A stretch of DNA of 64,000 nt from Nitrosospira sp. NpAV (lineage in GTDB: Bacteria > Pseudomonadota > Gammaproteobacteria > Burkholderiales > Nitrosomonadaceae), in assembly GCF_000832065.1 (NCBI RefSeq), contig NZ_JXQM01000007.1, positions 122,669 through 186,668 on the forward strand, in the 5' to 3' direction. The notes beneath the pieces are model-generated. The model was not told the DNA's origin and did no database searches. It saw nothing but the letters and a program-made list of their open reading frames with translations. Positions 32,032 through 40,404 of this stretch are shown here, piece after piece. Position 1 is the first letter of the stretch. Every line of letters begins with the position of its first letter. The position numbers and the translations under genes are program-made.

Positions 32032-32615
32032 AGCGGCCTCCTTTCCTCCGTGTTGCGGTCATAGAGGGCGCCTTTAGCAACACTCAAAACCGGCGCATGC
32101 AGACCGGTATCCTTATCATCCGGCAGCCACCAGCGAATGAAGCCATTGGAAGTAAGCGCTGTCCCGGCCTCGCGCTTTTGCAGCCTGATCAGGTAACCGG
32201 CACGCTCTAATGCACGTACGTACTTGCCGATATTGGAGCCGATATCCTTCTCACCACCCTGGGCCACTAGCAGCTCCAGATCTGGAATGCTGAATTTGCG
32301 GAGGATGCGTATAGCGCGCCATACACGGATGCGCAGAGTATCCTTGCAGATGCGTGTATTTGTGCGGCTGCCACCTTTCGGACCGGAGCGCAGATTAGCT
32401 TTACCTGCCGCCAGTGCCTCCCTTCCCGCATCGGTAAGGCGGTAGCAACCGGGGCCGGTCAACTCGATCAGCTCATGTTTGCGTAACTTGAGAGCCGAGT
32501 TTTCTACCTGCTTGTCATTCAGGCCGGTCAGCGCGAGCAGCCTGGCATCGGTAATACACTCGTTGAGTGCATGCTTGCCGATGGCCGTTAACAGTTGTTC
32601 GGAGATCCAGGCCAT
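32022..32615 (-). CDS. Winged-helix early protein
   Basis: 197 residues with two winged-helix regions: residues about 5-70 (CITDARLLALTGLNDKQVENSALKL..., YRLTDAGREAL) and about 85-165 (RIRVWRAIRILRKFSIPDLELLV, YVRALERAGYLIRLQ). Basic linker between them. It likely binds DNA. It begins one base after the Zn-ribbon gene stop. Confidence 0.7.
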   Translation of the reverse strand: MAWISEQLLTAIGKHALNECITDARLLALTGLNDKQVENSALKLRKHELIELTGPGCYRLTDAGREALAAGKANLRSGPKGGSRTNTRICKDTLRIRVWRAIRILRKFSIPDLELLVAQGGEKDIGSNIGKYVRALERAGYLIRLQKREAGTALTSNGFIRWWLPDDKDTGLHAPVLSVAKGALYDRNTEERRPLCG

Positions 32616-32900
32616 TTAACGCCCTCCCGCAATTACGCTTGGTAACGGGAGGCGCATCTGGCCCGCAGCTTCCAGTTCCTCCGCACTCGGGGGCGGGGGT
32701 GGCCCATCTGGATCGAAGTTGCAGCAGTCGATAGCTTCAGCTTCGGCGGAGTGCTCCTCGCCACACGTTGGGCATACATACACCTCAAAGACAGATGGCT
32801 CACAGCACTCCCGCGCCTCATCTTCGTCATCATGAAGGTCGCCACATTCGCCACACTTCCACTTGGGCTCGATAATTGGTTTTCTGATTGATGCTCTCAT
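32616..32900 (-). CDS. Double zinc-ribbon-like protein
   Basis: 94 residues. Two similar modules are seen: C16-x2-C19 ... C32-C33 and C43-x2-C46 ... C59-C60, each with CG then an acidic helix (EDEARECC / EAEAIDCC). The repeat suggests an internal duplication of a metal-binding unit. A Pro-rich linker follows. It sits directly after MuB. Not known by name. Confidence 0.7.
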   Translation of the reverse strand: MRASIRKPIIEPKWKCGECGDLHDDEDEARECCEPSVFEVYVCPTCGEEHSAEAEAIDCCNFDPDGPPPPPSAEELEAAGQMRLPLPSVIAGGR

Positions 32901-32901
32901 C

Positions 32902-33642
32902 TCAGCGCGCTCCGGCCTTGATCAAACGCGGGCGGCGCGCTTGCCAGTCATGCGTGAGGGTTTGTCCCGCCATGTCGGCCAATGCGATCTTGTTGGCGCT
33001 ATTGCGCGAAGCGTGACGCTCGCAGGTTGCGATCGCATTCATGATTTCGCGCATACGTCCACCGCTTTGCTGGTGAATTTCCGCTACCAAGTCTTCCGCA
33101 ATTTCGACGTCCGCCAGCTGGCGGCAGGTGAGCCGAACATCTTCAAGTGTGGCGGGCAGGAAAGTGACAACCTTGGCGATCCGGCTGCTGATCTGGGCAT
33201 GGCGCGCAATCTTGGCCTGCACTTGCTCCATACCCACCAGCACTACGAGAACCTCCGTGAGATCGGACAGATCCCGGATCGCTTCCAGTACCAGTGCGTT
33301 ATCGCGCAAGCAGTGTTCTATTTCATCGATCACCAGCGGTATTTGCTGTCCGCCGAGGAAACCGGCGATGCGGGCGAATATGTCCTTTGCGCGGCCGCGT
33401 GAATCGAGCTTGAGCGATTCGGCCAGCTCAGTCATGAAGTAACGAGGTGTCCACTCAACCTTGGCGCGCAAATAAGCGGCGCCCTGGCTGATGGCCCACT
33501 GGTCGACAGTGGCTGATTTTCCATATCCAGCCTCGCCGGTGATCAGCAGCAGACTGGCCTCGGCGGCGCCACGCGTTTCAACAGCGGTGATACCTGTGCG
33601 GAACCTCTCGTAATTACTCGTTTTGACAAATTGTTTTTTCAC
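32902..33642 (-). CDS. B: DNA transposition ATPase (MuB-like)
   Basis: 246 residues from the GTG at 33642, which has AGGAG eight bases ahead; an upstream TTG would lie inside the preceding hairpin. Walker A ITGEAGYGKSATVD, Walker B IPLVIDEIEHC and a sensor region (LVVLVGMEQVQAKI) show an AAA+ ATPase. MuB binds target DNA and activates the transposase. It is shorter than Mu B (312) because the N-terminal helix-turn-helix is missing, as in several other Mu-like phages. Confidence 0.92.
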   Translation of the reverse strand: MKKQFVKTSNYERFRTGITAVETRGAAEASLLLITGEAGYGKSATVDQWAISQGAAYLRAKVEWTPRYFMTELAESLKLDSRGRAKDIFARIAGFLGGQQIPLVIDEIEHCLRDNALVLEAIRDLSDLTEVLVVLVGMEQVQAKIARHAQISSRIAKVVTFLPATLEDVRLTCRQLADVEIAEDLVAEIHQQSGGRMREIMNAIATCERHASRNSANKIALADMAGQTLTHDWQARRPRLIKAGAR

Positions 33643-33672
33643 CTGATACACTCCTATTTGCTTTGCTGCACT

Positions 33673-33709
33673 AAAAAGACCGTGCGGTAGCGTCAACTAC
33701 CGTGCGGTC
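33673..33709 (-). terminator. Hairpin with T-run at the end of transposase gene A
   Basis: On the minus strand GACCG-CA-CGGTAG and CTACCG-CA-CGGTC pair in two stems (5 and 6 bp) with a 2x2 internal loop and a TTGACG loop, followed by TTTTT. The first arm is the last codons and stop of gene A. It has the form of an intrinsic terminator between A and B and could lower B and early-operon expression. Each arm is also nearly palindromic on its own, so a protein site is an alternative. Confidence 0.7.
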
Positions 33710-35757
33710 ACCTCTTCCTCGAACAGATCCTCAAATTCTGAAGTCTTTCTGTACCACCCCAGCCAGCTGTTATCCTCGCCAGTGATCTGATCTTCATTGG
33801 TCATCAGCCAACGATATTTGCTCGCGTCGGTATCGAACATCGGGCGACGCTTGGGCAGACCGACAACACTGGCCACAGCGGTTTCGACGACTTCCACGCC
33901 TGGCTTATCCGACTGCCTTTCCTTCTCCTCTCGGGGGTATTCAATACGCATCGGTGGTAATTCGATTGCTGGCTGGTATTCCAGCATTTGCGGCGGGTTG
34001 AGTTCGGCCTCGGCTTCATCGATCTTGACCTGCGCGCGCTTGATTCGGCCTGTAGCGCGCTTCTGGGCAGCTTGCTCAATGAAGGATTCCGGGAAATAGT
34101 TGCGTTTGTTGGCCTCGAATTCGGCAACGCAAATCATGCGGCCGGCCTGATCTCGCACCCATACACGGCTGGCATCATGAATGTCGTAGCCGACGCGTAC
34201 CATTTCCTGGTGATAGGGCTCAAGATCGCGGTGGTAATAGAGGTTGCCGAATAAACGTATTTCGGCGCGGCTGACTTTCGCTTCCTTGTATGGCCGGAAG
34301 AGATCATCAGCCTCATCGGCCTCAACAGCCACGAGCTTCCAGCCTTCCGAAACAGCTTGCGCCCATGCCTCGTTTGGCGTCTGATGCCGCAGCTTTCCGT
34401 CATTACCGCGCACCTTCATCAGCGCACGATGTGGCCGGTTGTTATATGCATCTACCTGCTGCTGACACCAGATGGTGAAGTCCCGCCATGCCATCAACAG
34501 TTGAGACGTGCCGCTGGTTTTGATGTCGGCGCGGGTAAGCTTGTAAACTCGTTGCCGTGATTCGCCATCCATTTGCGCGCCCATGTAAGTCGGCAGGCCC
34601 TTGGCGCCGCGCACCCAAATGGTTTGATGTGAACGCTCGATGATTCCGCGAGCTTGGGAGTTGTACGGCAGGCTATGGGTGAGCGTAATGCCCAAGCGCT
34701 CCATGAAGCCGTTTGCAGCGTCAGACATGGCGGCATTGCGGTAACCAGAGCCGTTATCAACATAGAAGATCGCGGGAATACCACCCTTTTCGCAGGCGTG
34801 GCGCAACGCATCCAGAACCGCCCACGTGGACTCTGCCAACCCGGCCGACCAGCCTACCGCCCGGCGTGTGGCAATATCGAGCACCGTGGTAATCTCTGGC
34901 CGGAACGCTCTGCCGTGAGCGGGATGTGAAACTTCACCGTCAAAGGTATGACCATCTGCCGTGTAGGCATCGCTCGGCCACATCTGGCTTGTGTCACGCC
35001 GCACGAATGGGCGGATGTTTTTGATTTCGCGGCCACCCATGCGCCCGCGCTGGACCTCAACCTTTCCCATTTTCTTAAGAAACCGGTTTGCGGCGTCATA
35101 TGAAGGCGGTGTGATGGTGGCTGGAAGCGCTGCAGCGAGCTGCTCAATGCAATAAGCCAGGCTTGGTTTCTGCGGCTGCTGGAAAAACTTCAACAGGTAC
35201 GGTGCCCACGCCGGAACGTCGATCGACTCGCGCGATTTTGGCGCTAGCTTGGTCCATCCGGCTTGTGAATCGTTGAGCCAACGATAGAGCGTACCGCGCG
35301 AGATTGCACGTCCTGCACCGGCCTTTGCGTTGGCCACGGTAACCAGTCTCTGCAGGTGTGGTGCGAGGCCACCCTTTTCCGCCAATTCGATAACGGTACG
35401 TACTGCGCGCTCGGTGCCTCCAACCTCCGCCAGACGGCGAACTTCCGCACATATTGCAGCGCGAGCTTCGGCTGTTTGGCGCTGCCAGTCCTTTAACTCT
35501 CCTGGCTTGATGGTTGAGAGCGCGGTCACTTGCGATTGCTCTACCGGCGCGGCTTTGACCATTGCCTGTAGCGTGCACTCTTTAATGGTGGCAATCAGAG
35601 CGGACGGGAGTTGGTATTCTGAACCGCCGCCACGTCCAACTCGCTGTTGTTTTAACCATTTCTCGCGTGTAACGAGATCGATCCAACCCTTTTTTGTTAA
35701 CGGTAATCCAGGTAACTTCATCGCCGCTAATTCAGCGCAGGAATAGTGGGTTCTCAT
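33697..35757 (-). CDS. A: DDE transposase (MuA-like)
   Basis: 686 residues (Mu A 663). The N-terminal part has a winged helix (CAELAAMKLPGLPLTKKGWIDL...) for DNA binding. The catalytic triad is Asp268 (YTADGHTFDG), Asp334 (FYVDNGSGYRN) and Glu374 (SQARGIIERSHQ), at nearly the same positions as in Mu (269, 336, 392). The C-terminal part has the Mu transposase C domain ending in a region that contacts MuB. It integrates and replicates the phage by transposition. The start overlaps the previous stop (ATGA). Confidence 0.97.
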   Translation of the reverse strand: MRTHYSCAELAAMKLPGLPLTKKGWIDLVTREKWLKQQRVGRGGGSEYQLPSALIATIKECTLQAMVKAAPVEQSQVTALSTIKPGELKDWQRQTAEARAAICAEVRRLAEVGGTERAVRTVIELAEKGGLAPHLQRLVTVANAKAGAGRAISRGTLYRWLNDSQAGWTKLAPKSRESIDVPAWAPYLLKFFQQPQKPSLAYCIEQLAAALPATITPPSYDAANRFLKKMGKVEVQRGRMGGREIKNIRPFVRRDTSQMWPSDAYTADGHTFDGEVSHPAHGRAFRPEITTVLDIATRRAVGWSAGLAESTWAVLDALRHACEKGGIPAIFYVDNGSGYRNAAMSDAANGFMERLGITLTHSLPYNSQARGIIERSHQTIWVRGAKGLPTYMGAQMDGESRQRVYKLTRADIKTSGTSQLLMAWRDFTIWCQQQVDAYNNRPHRALMKVRGNDGKLRHQTPNEAWAQAVSEGWKLVAVEADEADDLFRPYKEAKVSRAEIRLFGNLYYHRDLEPYHQEMVRVGYDIHDASRVWVRDQAGRMICVAEFEANKRNYFPESFIEQAAQKRATGRIKRAQVKIDEAEAELNPPQMLEYQPAIELPPMRIEYPREEKERQSDKPGVEVVETAVASVVGLPKRRPMFDTDASKYRWLMTNEDQITGEDNSWLGWYRKTSEFEDLFEEEVTAR

Positions 35758-36182
35758 AACGCCACGCCCATTACTCGTTTAAGTTGCTTTATCTGCTTGG
35801 CCGCTTCATCGCGCAGGCGCTCAAGCTTGCCAAGTTCCGCATTAAGGGCATCTTTGCCAAGGGCCACGCGCGCGCCAAGTTTTGATGCGCATAGATTGAG
35901 CAGGCGCACATCGTTGGTTGCCATATCGAAAGCAATAGCCGTATCTAGCGGCGGAATATGATCTTCTCGGGACTCAGCGGTGTAGGCGTCCAGCATGTGC
36001 TTGCTGATATCGCGTCCTAGCAAGCGGCTCATGGTGCCCGCCACCTCATAACGGTCGTACCCGATTAAGGCTTCGCTCATGGTGTGAGCGATCTGCACTC
36101 TGCAGTGCAAACTTCCGGCTGCATTTGGCGCTGGTTGAGGGATCTCGAACAAATCAGAAGTAAATTTGTCGCGCTTGCTCAT
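35754..36182 (-). CDS. Early protein between ner and A, unknown
   Basis: 142 residues, soluble. The middle (HTMSEALIGYDRYEVAGTMSRLLGRDISKHMLDAYTAESR is residues 33-72) is helical and may hold a helix-turn-helix; the C-terminus is a coiled-coil (LGKLERLRDEAAKQIKQLKRVMG). The ATG overlaps the ner stop (TAATG). Similar proteins stand between ner and A in Pseudomonas B3-like phages, function unknown. Confidence 0.7.
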   Translation of the reverse strand: MSKRDKFTSDLFEIPQPAPNAAGSLHCRVQIAHTMSEALIGYDRYEVAGTMSRLLGRDISKHMLDAYTAESREDHIPPLDTAIAFDMATNDVRLLNLCASKLGARVALGKDALNAELGKLERLRDEAAKQIKQLKRVMGVAL

Positions 36183-36553
36183 TACGCAACCTTCCGATTG
36201 TCTACCGGATATACATTGCGTGATTTTCTGATAGTGCTACCATTCAGAGTTTTAGCTTTGTAGCGTCCGAGGCCACGCTCACCACGTCCGCTTCTGGGAC
36301 TGCCATCCAGGTGATACCGACTGGGCCAGATAGTTTGTGGAATGGTTCTGAGATGCTCCGCGATTAGGCGTTCATATCTAGGGCATGGGCCATACAACGC
36401 GTTACTGAGCGTGGTGCGACCAAGGCCATGATCACGTGAAAGCCGCTGTAAGTTAGTCCCCGTTTTGCGAACGGCAGCAATAATATCTGCGCGATGCCAG
36501 TCTTTTAAGGCTGGTTTTTTTGCAGTGTTTAACGGTGACTTGTTTTTATACAT
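36182..36553 (-). CDS. ner: Ner-like DNA-binding regulator with C-terminal extension
   Basis: 123 residues from the ATG at 36553. Residues about 16-80 (KDWHRADIIAAVRKTGTNLQRLSRDHGL, TTLSNALYGPCPRYERLIAEHL, TIWPSRY) match Mu Ner closely; Mu Ner ends soon after WPSRY. Here a basic tail of about 40 residues (RSGRGERGLGRYKAKTL) is added. Ner represses the early and c promoters in the lytic cycle. The longer frame starting with TTG at 36589 is unlikely because that TTG is the likely -35 box. Confidence 0.92.
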   Translation of the reverse strand: MYKNKSPLNTAKKPALKDWHRADIIAAVRKTGTNLQRLSRDHGLGRTTLSNALYGPCPRYERLIAEHLRTIPQTIWPSRYHLDGSPRSGRGERGLGRYKAKTLNGSTIRKSRNVYPVDNRKVA

Positions 36554-36724
36554 GAGGCGAACTGTAAACCCGTTCTGTATACCTGTCAACTAATAATTTA
36601 AAGGTAACAGATAGGTGACAGTTCATTAATGCCCATATGTTAATAACTATCTGTATTTAAATTACAAAAATGCTTTCCTAACGATTTCTGTAATTTTGCA
36701 GTTGGTAACAGTTAGGTGACAGTT
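36554..36724. promoter_or_regulatory. c-ner control region: early promoter and operators
   Basis: A near-exact 21-base direct repeat lies at 36603-36623 and 36704-36724 (GGTAACAG, A or T, then TAGGTGACAGTT). A third half-copy, ACAGATAGTTATTAAC, lies on the minus strand at 36639-36654. These are probably operators for repressor or Ner. For ner, TTGACA (36584-36589), 17 bases, and TACAGT (36561-36566) give a plausible promoter; transcription would then start about at the ner ATG. The second repeat contains the ribosome site of the repressor gene, so its binding protein could also regulate its own translation or transcription. Confidence 0.7.
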
Positions 36725-37498
36725 ATGACCGCTAAACTTGAAAAGCTACTAAATTCGAATATGTTGGTGGATACGAGCAGGGGCACTATCTTAAGCAAGG
36801 AAGGGGAATACTTCCCCGCAACGATGCTTGCGGAGCTAAAGATTCCTGGATTACCAAAATCCAGGGCCGGGATTTACAAAACAGCGACGCGAGAAGCATG
36901 GCCACTAATACATAGGCCGGGGAAGGGTGCTAAAGACGGGGTTAAATTTTTCCTGGTACCCCAGAGCATTCTTGATAAGATCAATGAAATTAAGCCACTA
37001 ACAACTAAAAAGCCTCAGTTGGATAAGGCTTGCGTTCATTATGGTCGGAGGGCTGATGATTACCGGCAAGCCAACCTTGAAGAGTTTGTGCAAGTGCCGC
37101 GTTATGACTTACATGCGAGTGCTGGACACGGCTCTGTGGTTCATTCTGAGCAGATTGTTGATCATTGGGCCTTCCGTTCTGAATGGATAAGAAATGCTCT
37201 TGGTGTATCGGCGAAAGACCTAGCGTTGATCAGTGTAAAAGGCGACAGCATGGAACCCACTCTCACCAGTGGCGACATGATCCTAGTCGATATACGCAAT
37301 GGGCGGATTGAAGATAATGCCATCTACGTCCTGCAGCATGACGGAGACCTTCTGGTCAAGCGTATTCAGCGAAAACTAGACGGTACGGTGACCGTTATAA
37401 GCGACAATAAACAATACGATAGTGAGGTGTTGAACCGAGCAGGAGCCGCCGCGTTACGCGTTGTGGGGCGTGTTGTTTGGTCAGGACGCAGAATGTAA
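36725..37498 (+). CDS. c: Phage repressor, S24/LexA-type
   Basis: 257 residues from the ATG at 36725 (AGGTGA five bases ahead). The N-terminal about 90 residues bind DNA, and residues about 150-257 form an S24 peptidase domain: KGDSMEPTLTSGD holds the catalytic Ser and LVKRIQRK the Lys, as in LexA and CI. Self-cleavage on DNA damage could induce the prophage. This differs from Mu itself, whose repressor is not LexA-like, but is as in other Mu-like phages. It is the only prophage gene on the plus strand. Confidence 0.9.
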   Translation: MTAKLEKLLNSNMLVDTSRGTILSKEGEYFPATMLAELKIPGLPKSRAGIYKTATREAWPLIHRPGKGAKDGVKFFLVPQSILDKINEIKPLTTKKPQLDKACVHYGRRADDYRQANLEEFVQVPRYDLHASAGHGSVVHSEQIVDHWAFRSEWIRNALGVSAKDLALISVKGDSMEPTLTSGDMILVDIRNGRIEDNAIYVLQHDGDLLVKRIQRKLDGTVTVISDNKQYDSEVLNRAGAAALRVVGRVVWSGRRM

Positions 37499-37655
37499 TT
37501 AGCTCAGTCTCAAATAGAGCGCAAAACTCATCACTTTTTCTCGTTTTTTCTTAATTTGTCTCAAATAATGAAAATCTGATAGATTTCCCGTTGTGCCTTA
37601 TGTCGTGCGGTTTTTCGCGTTTTTTTGTTTCTCTCTTGATGTCTCAAACTGATCA
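37499..37655. mobile_element. Prophage left end with three transposase boxes
   Basis: Boxes GTCTCAAAT (37507), GTCTCAAAT (37558) and GTCTCAAAC (37641) stand in the same orientation at spacings 51 and 83, like the three MuA sites L1-L3 of Mu. The last is followed by TGATCA at 37650-37655, giving a terminal TG/CA. The bases after it, CCCCC (37656-37660), would be the target-site copy if the usual 5-bp duplication holds. The other copy lies outside the window. Confidence 0.75.
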
Positions 37656-38028
37656 CCCCCCCACAGTGGGCATGATGAGTCAATGCCTCTCCACCACATT
37701 TATACTTGTCTGAGCATAGCCCTCACCCCGCCACTTCTTCGATCTGGCGATAAACGCCCCTGATCCCCCGCTTCCAAAAATTTTAGTTTTTAGAAACAGT
37801 AGTTCGGGTTGTAAGCCCAAACCCTCGGAATTTTCCTAATTGGGGTTTGAGGCGCACTAGCGTACGTAAAATTATTTTCGTGTGTTGGCCTCAATATGCA
37901 GTGCAACGCACGCACTGTTTTGCAGATTGATCTATGCTGATAAAAAATCATGCTTCCTAAACCACTCAAGTGGGTCGTTGTAGCTTTGCCACTTTTAGCT
38001 AAATAAAGATAGCCACAAGGTGAAGTCT
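37656..38028. other. Host intergenic region next to prophage end
   Basis: No gene is seen in these 373 bases. It contains an inverted repeat (CAAACCC ... GGGTTTG, around 37820-37855) and AT-rich stretches. It may include the promoter of the membrane gene that follows. Confidence 0.6.
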
Positions 38029-39014
38029 ATGCCAAATGAAGATGATCGCTGGAAGGAACAACTACGCTTCGTAACTGCCACGACGTTCGTTTCCGGGGTG
38101 GGCATTCTGATGAACATGTGGCCGTATGTTGCAATGTTCCAACGGTCTTTAAACATACACTTTTGGACTACCTCGTTGCCTGGAGAAATGCCCCAGCCTA
38201 GATTTGGTTGGTTTATATTACTTACGTTTCCTAGCGCTTGGAATGAGTACGGTGACCTATTCATTGATTTACATGTGTTATAGAGGGCTATGGCTCGGCT
38301 TGCATCCCTTTAGGGACAAGGCGGCAATGCAAGAAGTGGAGAAATGGCTCGATGTGAAGGGCAACCGCACATATATATCTTTGATCATTGTTTGGTTCAT
38401 GGGTGCCTATTCTGTGATGGTTGCAATGGCCATGGTATTGAGCAGCGGCTTGGAATTGTGGTTAAGGGATGAATTGTCTAGTGTTTCGCCATGGTTACGT
38501 CTTTCATATATACCGGGTGTCGCTGTTATTTTTTTCCTACTTTACTTGATGTTTCGGCTTTTTCCGGAATTACACTGAGACCTCTGGGCAGCACGCTTCC
38601 CAGCAGCACTTTTTTTATATGGTGGTTTGTTGCGATTGAGATGTGTTATACCGTTGACCTGTCACTCGACAAAACAAGCGTGACTCGTTCAAAACAGGAA
38701 TATGTCGAAGTCCGGGTCAATCTCGGTGGGGCGGCCTCCGATGTAACAAAAGCTAGTGTGGAGTTAAAGGGGAAAGCTGGGAAACTATTAAGAAGCTCGA
38801 TCTGATACCCTTAGGAAATGGGTCGTATGTGACACATATAGACCCTGTTGAGTTACATGATACATACTATAAAGTGATGATGACCTATCCTCGGGTTGAA
38901 TTCTCGTACTCGTATCCCTTCTTTCAACGAATTGTAAAGCGTTCGGTATCGCTAGTACTATTAAATGACCTCAAGAATATGGGTCACGCGGAAAGGGGAT
39001 CAAAAAAAGGGTAG
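38029..39014 (+). pseudogene. Frameshifted membrane protein gene
   Basis: Three reading frames follow each other and read as one protein: 38029 to about 38205 in frame 1 (a membrane segment around TFVSGVGILMNMWPYVAMF), about 38205-38575 in frame 2 (four hydrophobic segments), then about 38590-38775 in frame 1 (another membrane helix and a YVEVRVNLGG beta region) and the rest in frame 3 up to TAG 39012. Shifts fall near TTGGTTGG, after the stop at 38576, and at AAAGGGGAAA (about 38771). Together this is a multi-pass protein with an outer Ig-like domain. Decay is the simplest reading; two separate small genes are possible. Confidence 0.55.
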
Positions 39015-39159
39015 GTCCACCAAGGAAAGTCCCAAGAAAGAAGATCACAAGAAGAGGAATCAAGTCTGTCTTGGATCAGCTTATTTAGTCCTCCCTGAAA
39101 AGCCCGCCTAACCCGCATTGATATTAGAATTCAGAGGAATACAATGGATGAAGGCTTTG

Positions 39160-39192
39160 CCAGAATTGGGGTTGTTAGCCCCTGATTTCTGG
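39160..39192. repeat. Inverted repeat before transposase remnant
   Basis: CCAGAA...GGGG (39160-39171) and CCCC...TTCTGG (39179-39192) form a two-part hairpin. It may be part of an old insertion-sequence end, because a transposase fragment begins eight bases later. Confidence 0.45.
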
Positions 39193-39199
39193 TGAATTC

Positions 39200-39306
39200 A
39201 TGAAGCCGAAAAAGCAAGAGTCAAGTGCCTGGATGACCTGTTCCGCCTGCGCCTGGAACAGCTGGTGGATCAACACCATATTCTGTACCGGTTGGCGGGC
39301 CGATAG
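39200..39306 (+). pseudogene. IS5-like transposase N-terminal remnant
   Basis: The ATG at 39200 opens MKPKKQESSA. After a one-base frame change the sequence continues DDLFRLRLEQLVDQHHILYRLAG and ends at TAG. It resembles the N-terminus of IS5-family transposases (DLFRxRLxQxxxxxHxLxxLAG). Only about 35 codons remain. Marks a former insertion near the lipase gene. Confidence 0.5.
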
Positions 39307-39371
39307 AGACGTAGCAATATAATTCACGCTTATCAATCTCGTCATCTTTCGGCCTCATTTCCCATTGATCG

Positions 39372-40190
39372 ATGTCAATGACAACATGGCAAGACCTTCT
39401 AAACCCCGGAGGAGCAACAGACTTCTTCGCTCGCAGGGAATTTTCATCATTCGACCCGGAGGCAGGGCCCGAGTACAGTCGCACCAATGCGCTGTGGCTC
39501 GCAGAGCTTTGCCGCTTGTTTTACCGGCAAGATGTGGAGGAAGTCATGTTCGCTCCGCAGCCGAGCCGGGCTAGCTTTCTGGAAAAGGCGGGATTGAGAC
39601 AGCGCGCCTTTTTTGCCTCAGTGGACATGGATACGCATGCAATGCTCGTTGAACCCATGACCCCCCCTTCCTTTGCGATCCTGGTATTCAGGGGTACCGA
39701 CAGCAAAAGGGATTATGTTACCGACATGGAATGTGGATTACTTCCCTGGAATCGACACGAGGTGGGGGTTCACAAGGGTTTCAGGAAAGCGCTTGACTCG
39801 GTGTGGGATGAGATCGAGAAGGAGCTCTCCCAGCTTATCTGTCCTATCTTTTATACCGGACATAGCTTGGGCGCAGCACTTGCCACTCTGGCGGCAGCGC
39901 GATATGCGCCGCGCGCAGTTTATACATTTGGATCACCCCGGGTGGGAAACGAAGCGTTTGCTGCTTCCCTGCAAATCGTACCGATCCATCGCGTTGTTGA
40001 CAACAAAGATGCAGCAGCGTTGCTTCCTCCTGAAGCAATGGGATTTCGCCACGTTGGGCTATTGCAATTGCTTAAGGAGCCACAAACCGAGGACAAAAAA
40101 TCCTTCTTTCTTGAACTACTAGAAAGCCTTAAGAAGCCCCCAAAACTATTGGCAGATCATGCGCCAGTTAACTATGTCGATAGAGCGTGA
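39372..40190 (+). CDS. Class 3 lipase family protein
   Basis: 272 residues with an alpha/beta-hydrolase core of the Lipase_3 family: FAILVFRGTDSKRDYVTDM (oxyanion side), VHKGFRKALDSVWDEIEKEL, the nucleophile elbow FYTGHSLGAALATLAA (Ser), VYTFGSPRVGNEAFA, then HRVVDNKDAAALLPP (Asp) and a final DHAPVNYV (His). The triad looks complete. No signal peptide, so it is probably cytoplasmic. It stands alone, with remnant DNA upstream and cbbR convergent downstream. Confidence 0.88.
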   Translation: MSMTTWQDLLNPGGATDFFARREFSSFDPEAGPEYSRTNALWLAELCRLFYRQDVEEVMFAPQPSRASFLEKAGLRQRAFFASVDMDTHAMLVEPMTPPSFAILVFRGTDSKRDYVTDMECGLLPWNRHEVGVHKGFRKALDSVWDEIEKELSQLICPIFYTGHSLGAALATLAAARYAPRAVYTFGSPRVGNEAFAASLQIVPIHRVVDNKDAAALLPPEAMGFRHVGLLQLLKEPQTEDKKSFFLELLESLKKPPKLLADHAPVNYVDRA

Positions 40191-40404
40191 AATTTATTCG
40201 TTGCGTATATAGACAAATGTCAATATGCGTAGCTAGATAGTGGCAAACATGTCTACATGGCAATATTGCCAATGCGAGACTCAGGGGTTTCATGGCTCCT
40301 TTTCTTGTTGATCTAGTTGAAAATGCGTGGGCCCCTTTGATGATGGACTCCTTGGTTGTTATCCCATTCTCTTAGATGTTGGAGTCTAGGCGAATTGGGG
40401 CGGT

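Larger units (their letters stand above)
1..37655 (-). mobile_element. Mu-like transposable prophage (left end present, right end beyond the window)
   Basis: Gene content and order follow phage Mu: repressor, ner, DDE transposase A, ATPase B, small early genes, gam, gemA, mor, lysis, terminase, portal (gp29), MuF, protease (I), capsid (T), gp35-gp38, sheath L, tube M, tape measure, N, P, gp45-gp49. The left terminus is placed at 37655, where the plus strand reads ...CTGATCA, giving the TG/CA ends typical of the family. Three GTCTCAAA boxes lie just inside it. The right end and the variable tail-end genes lie left of position 1. No disrupted structural gene was seen, so the prophage may be functional; this is inference. 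Confidence 0.95.
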
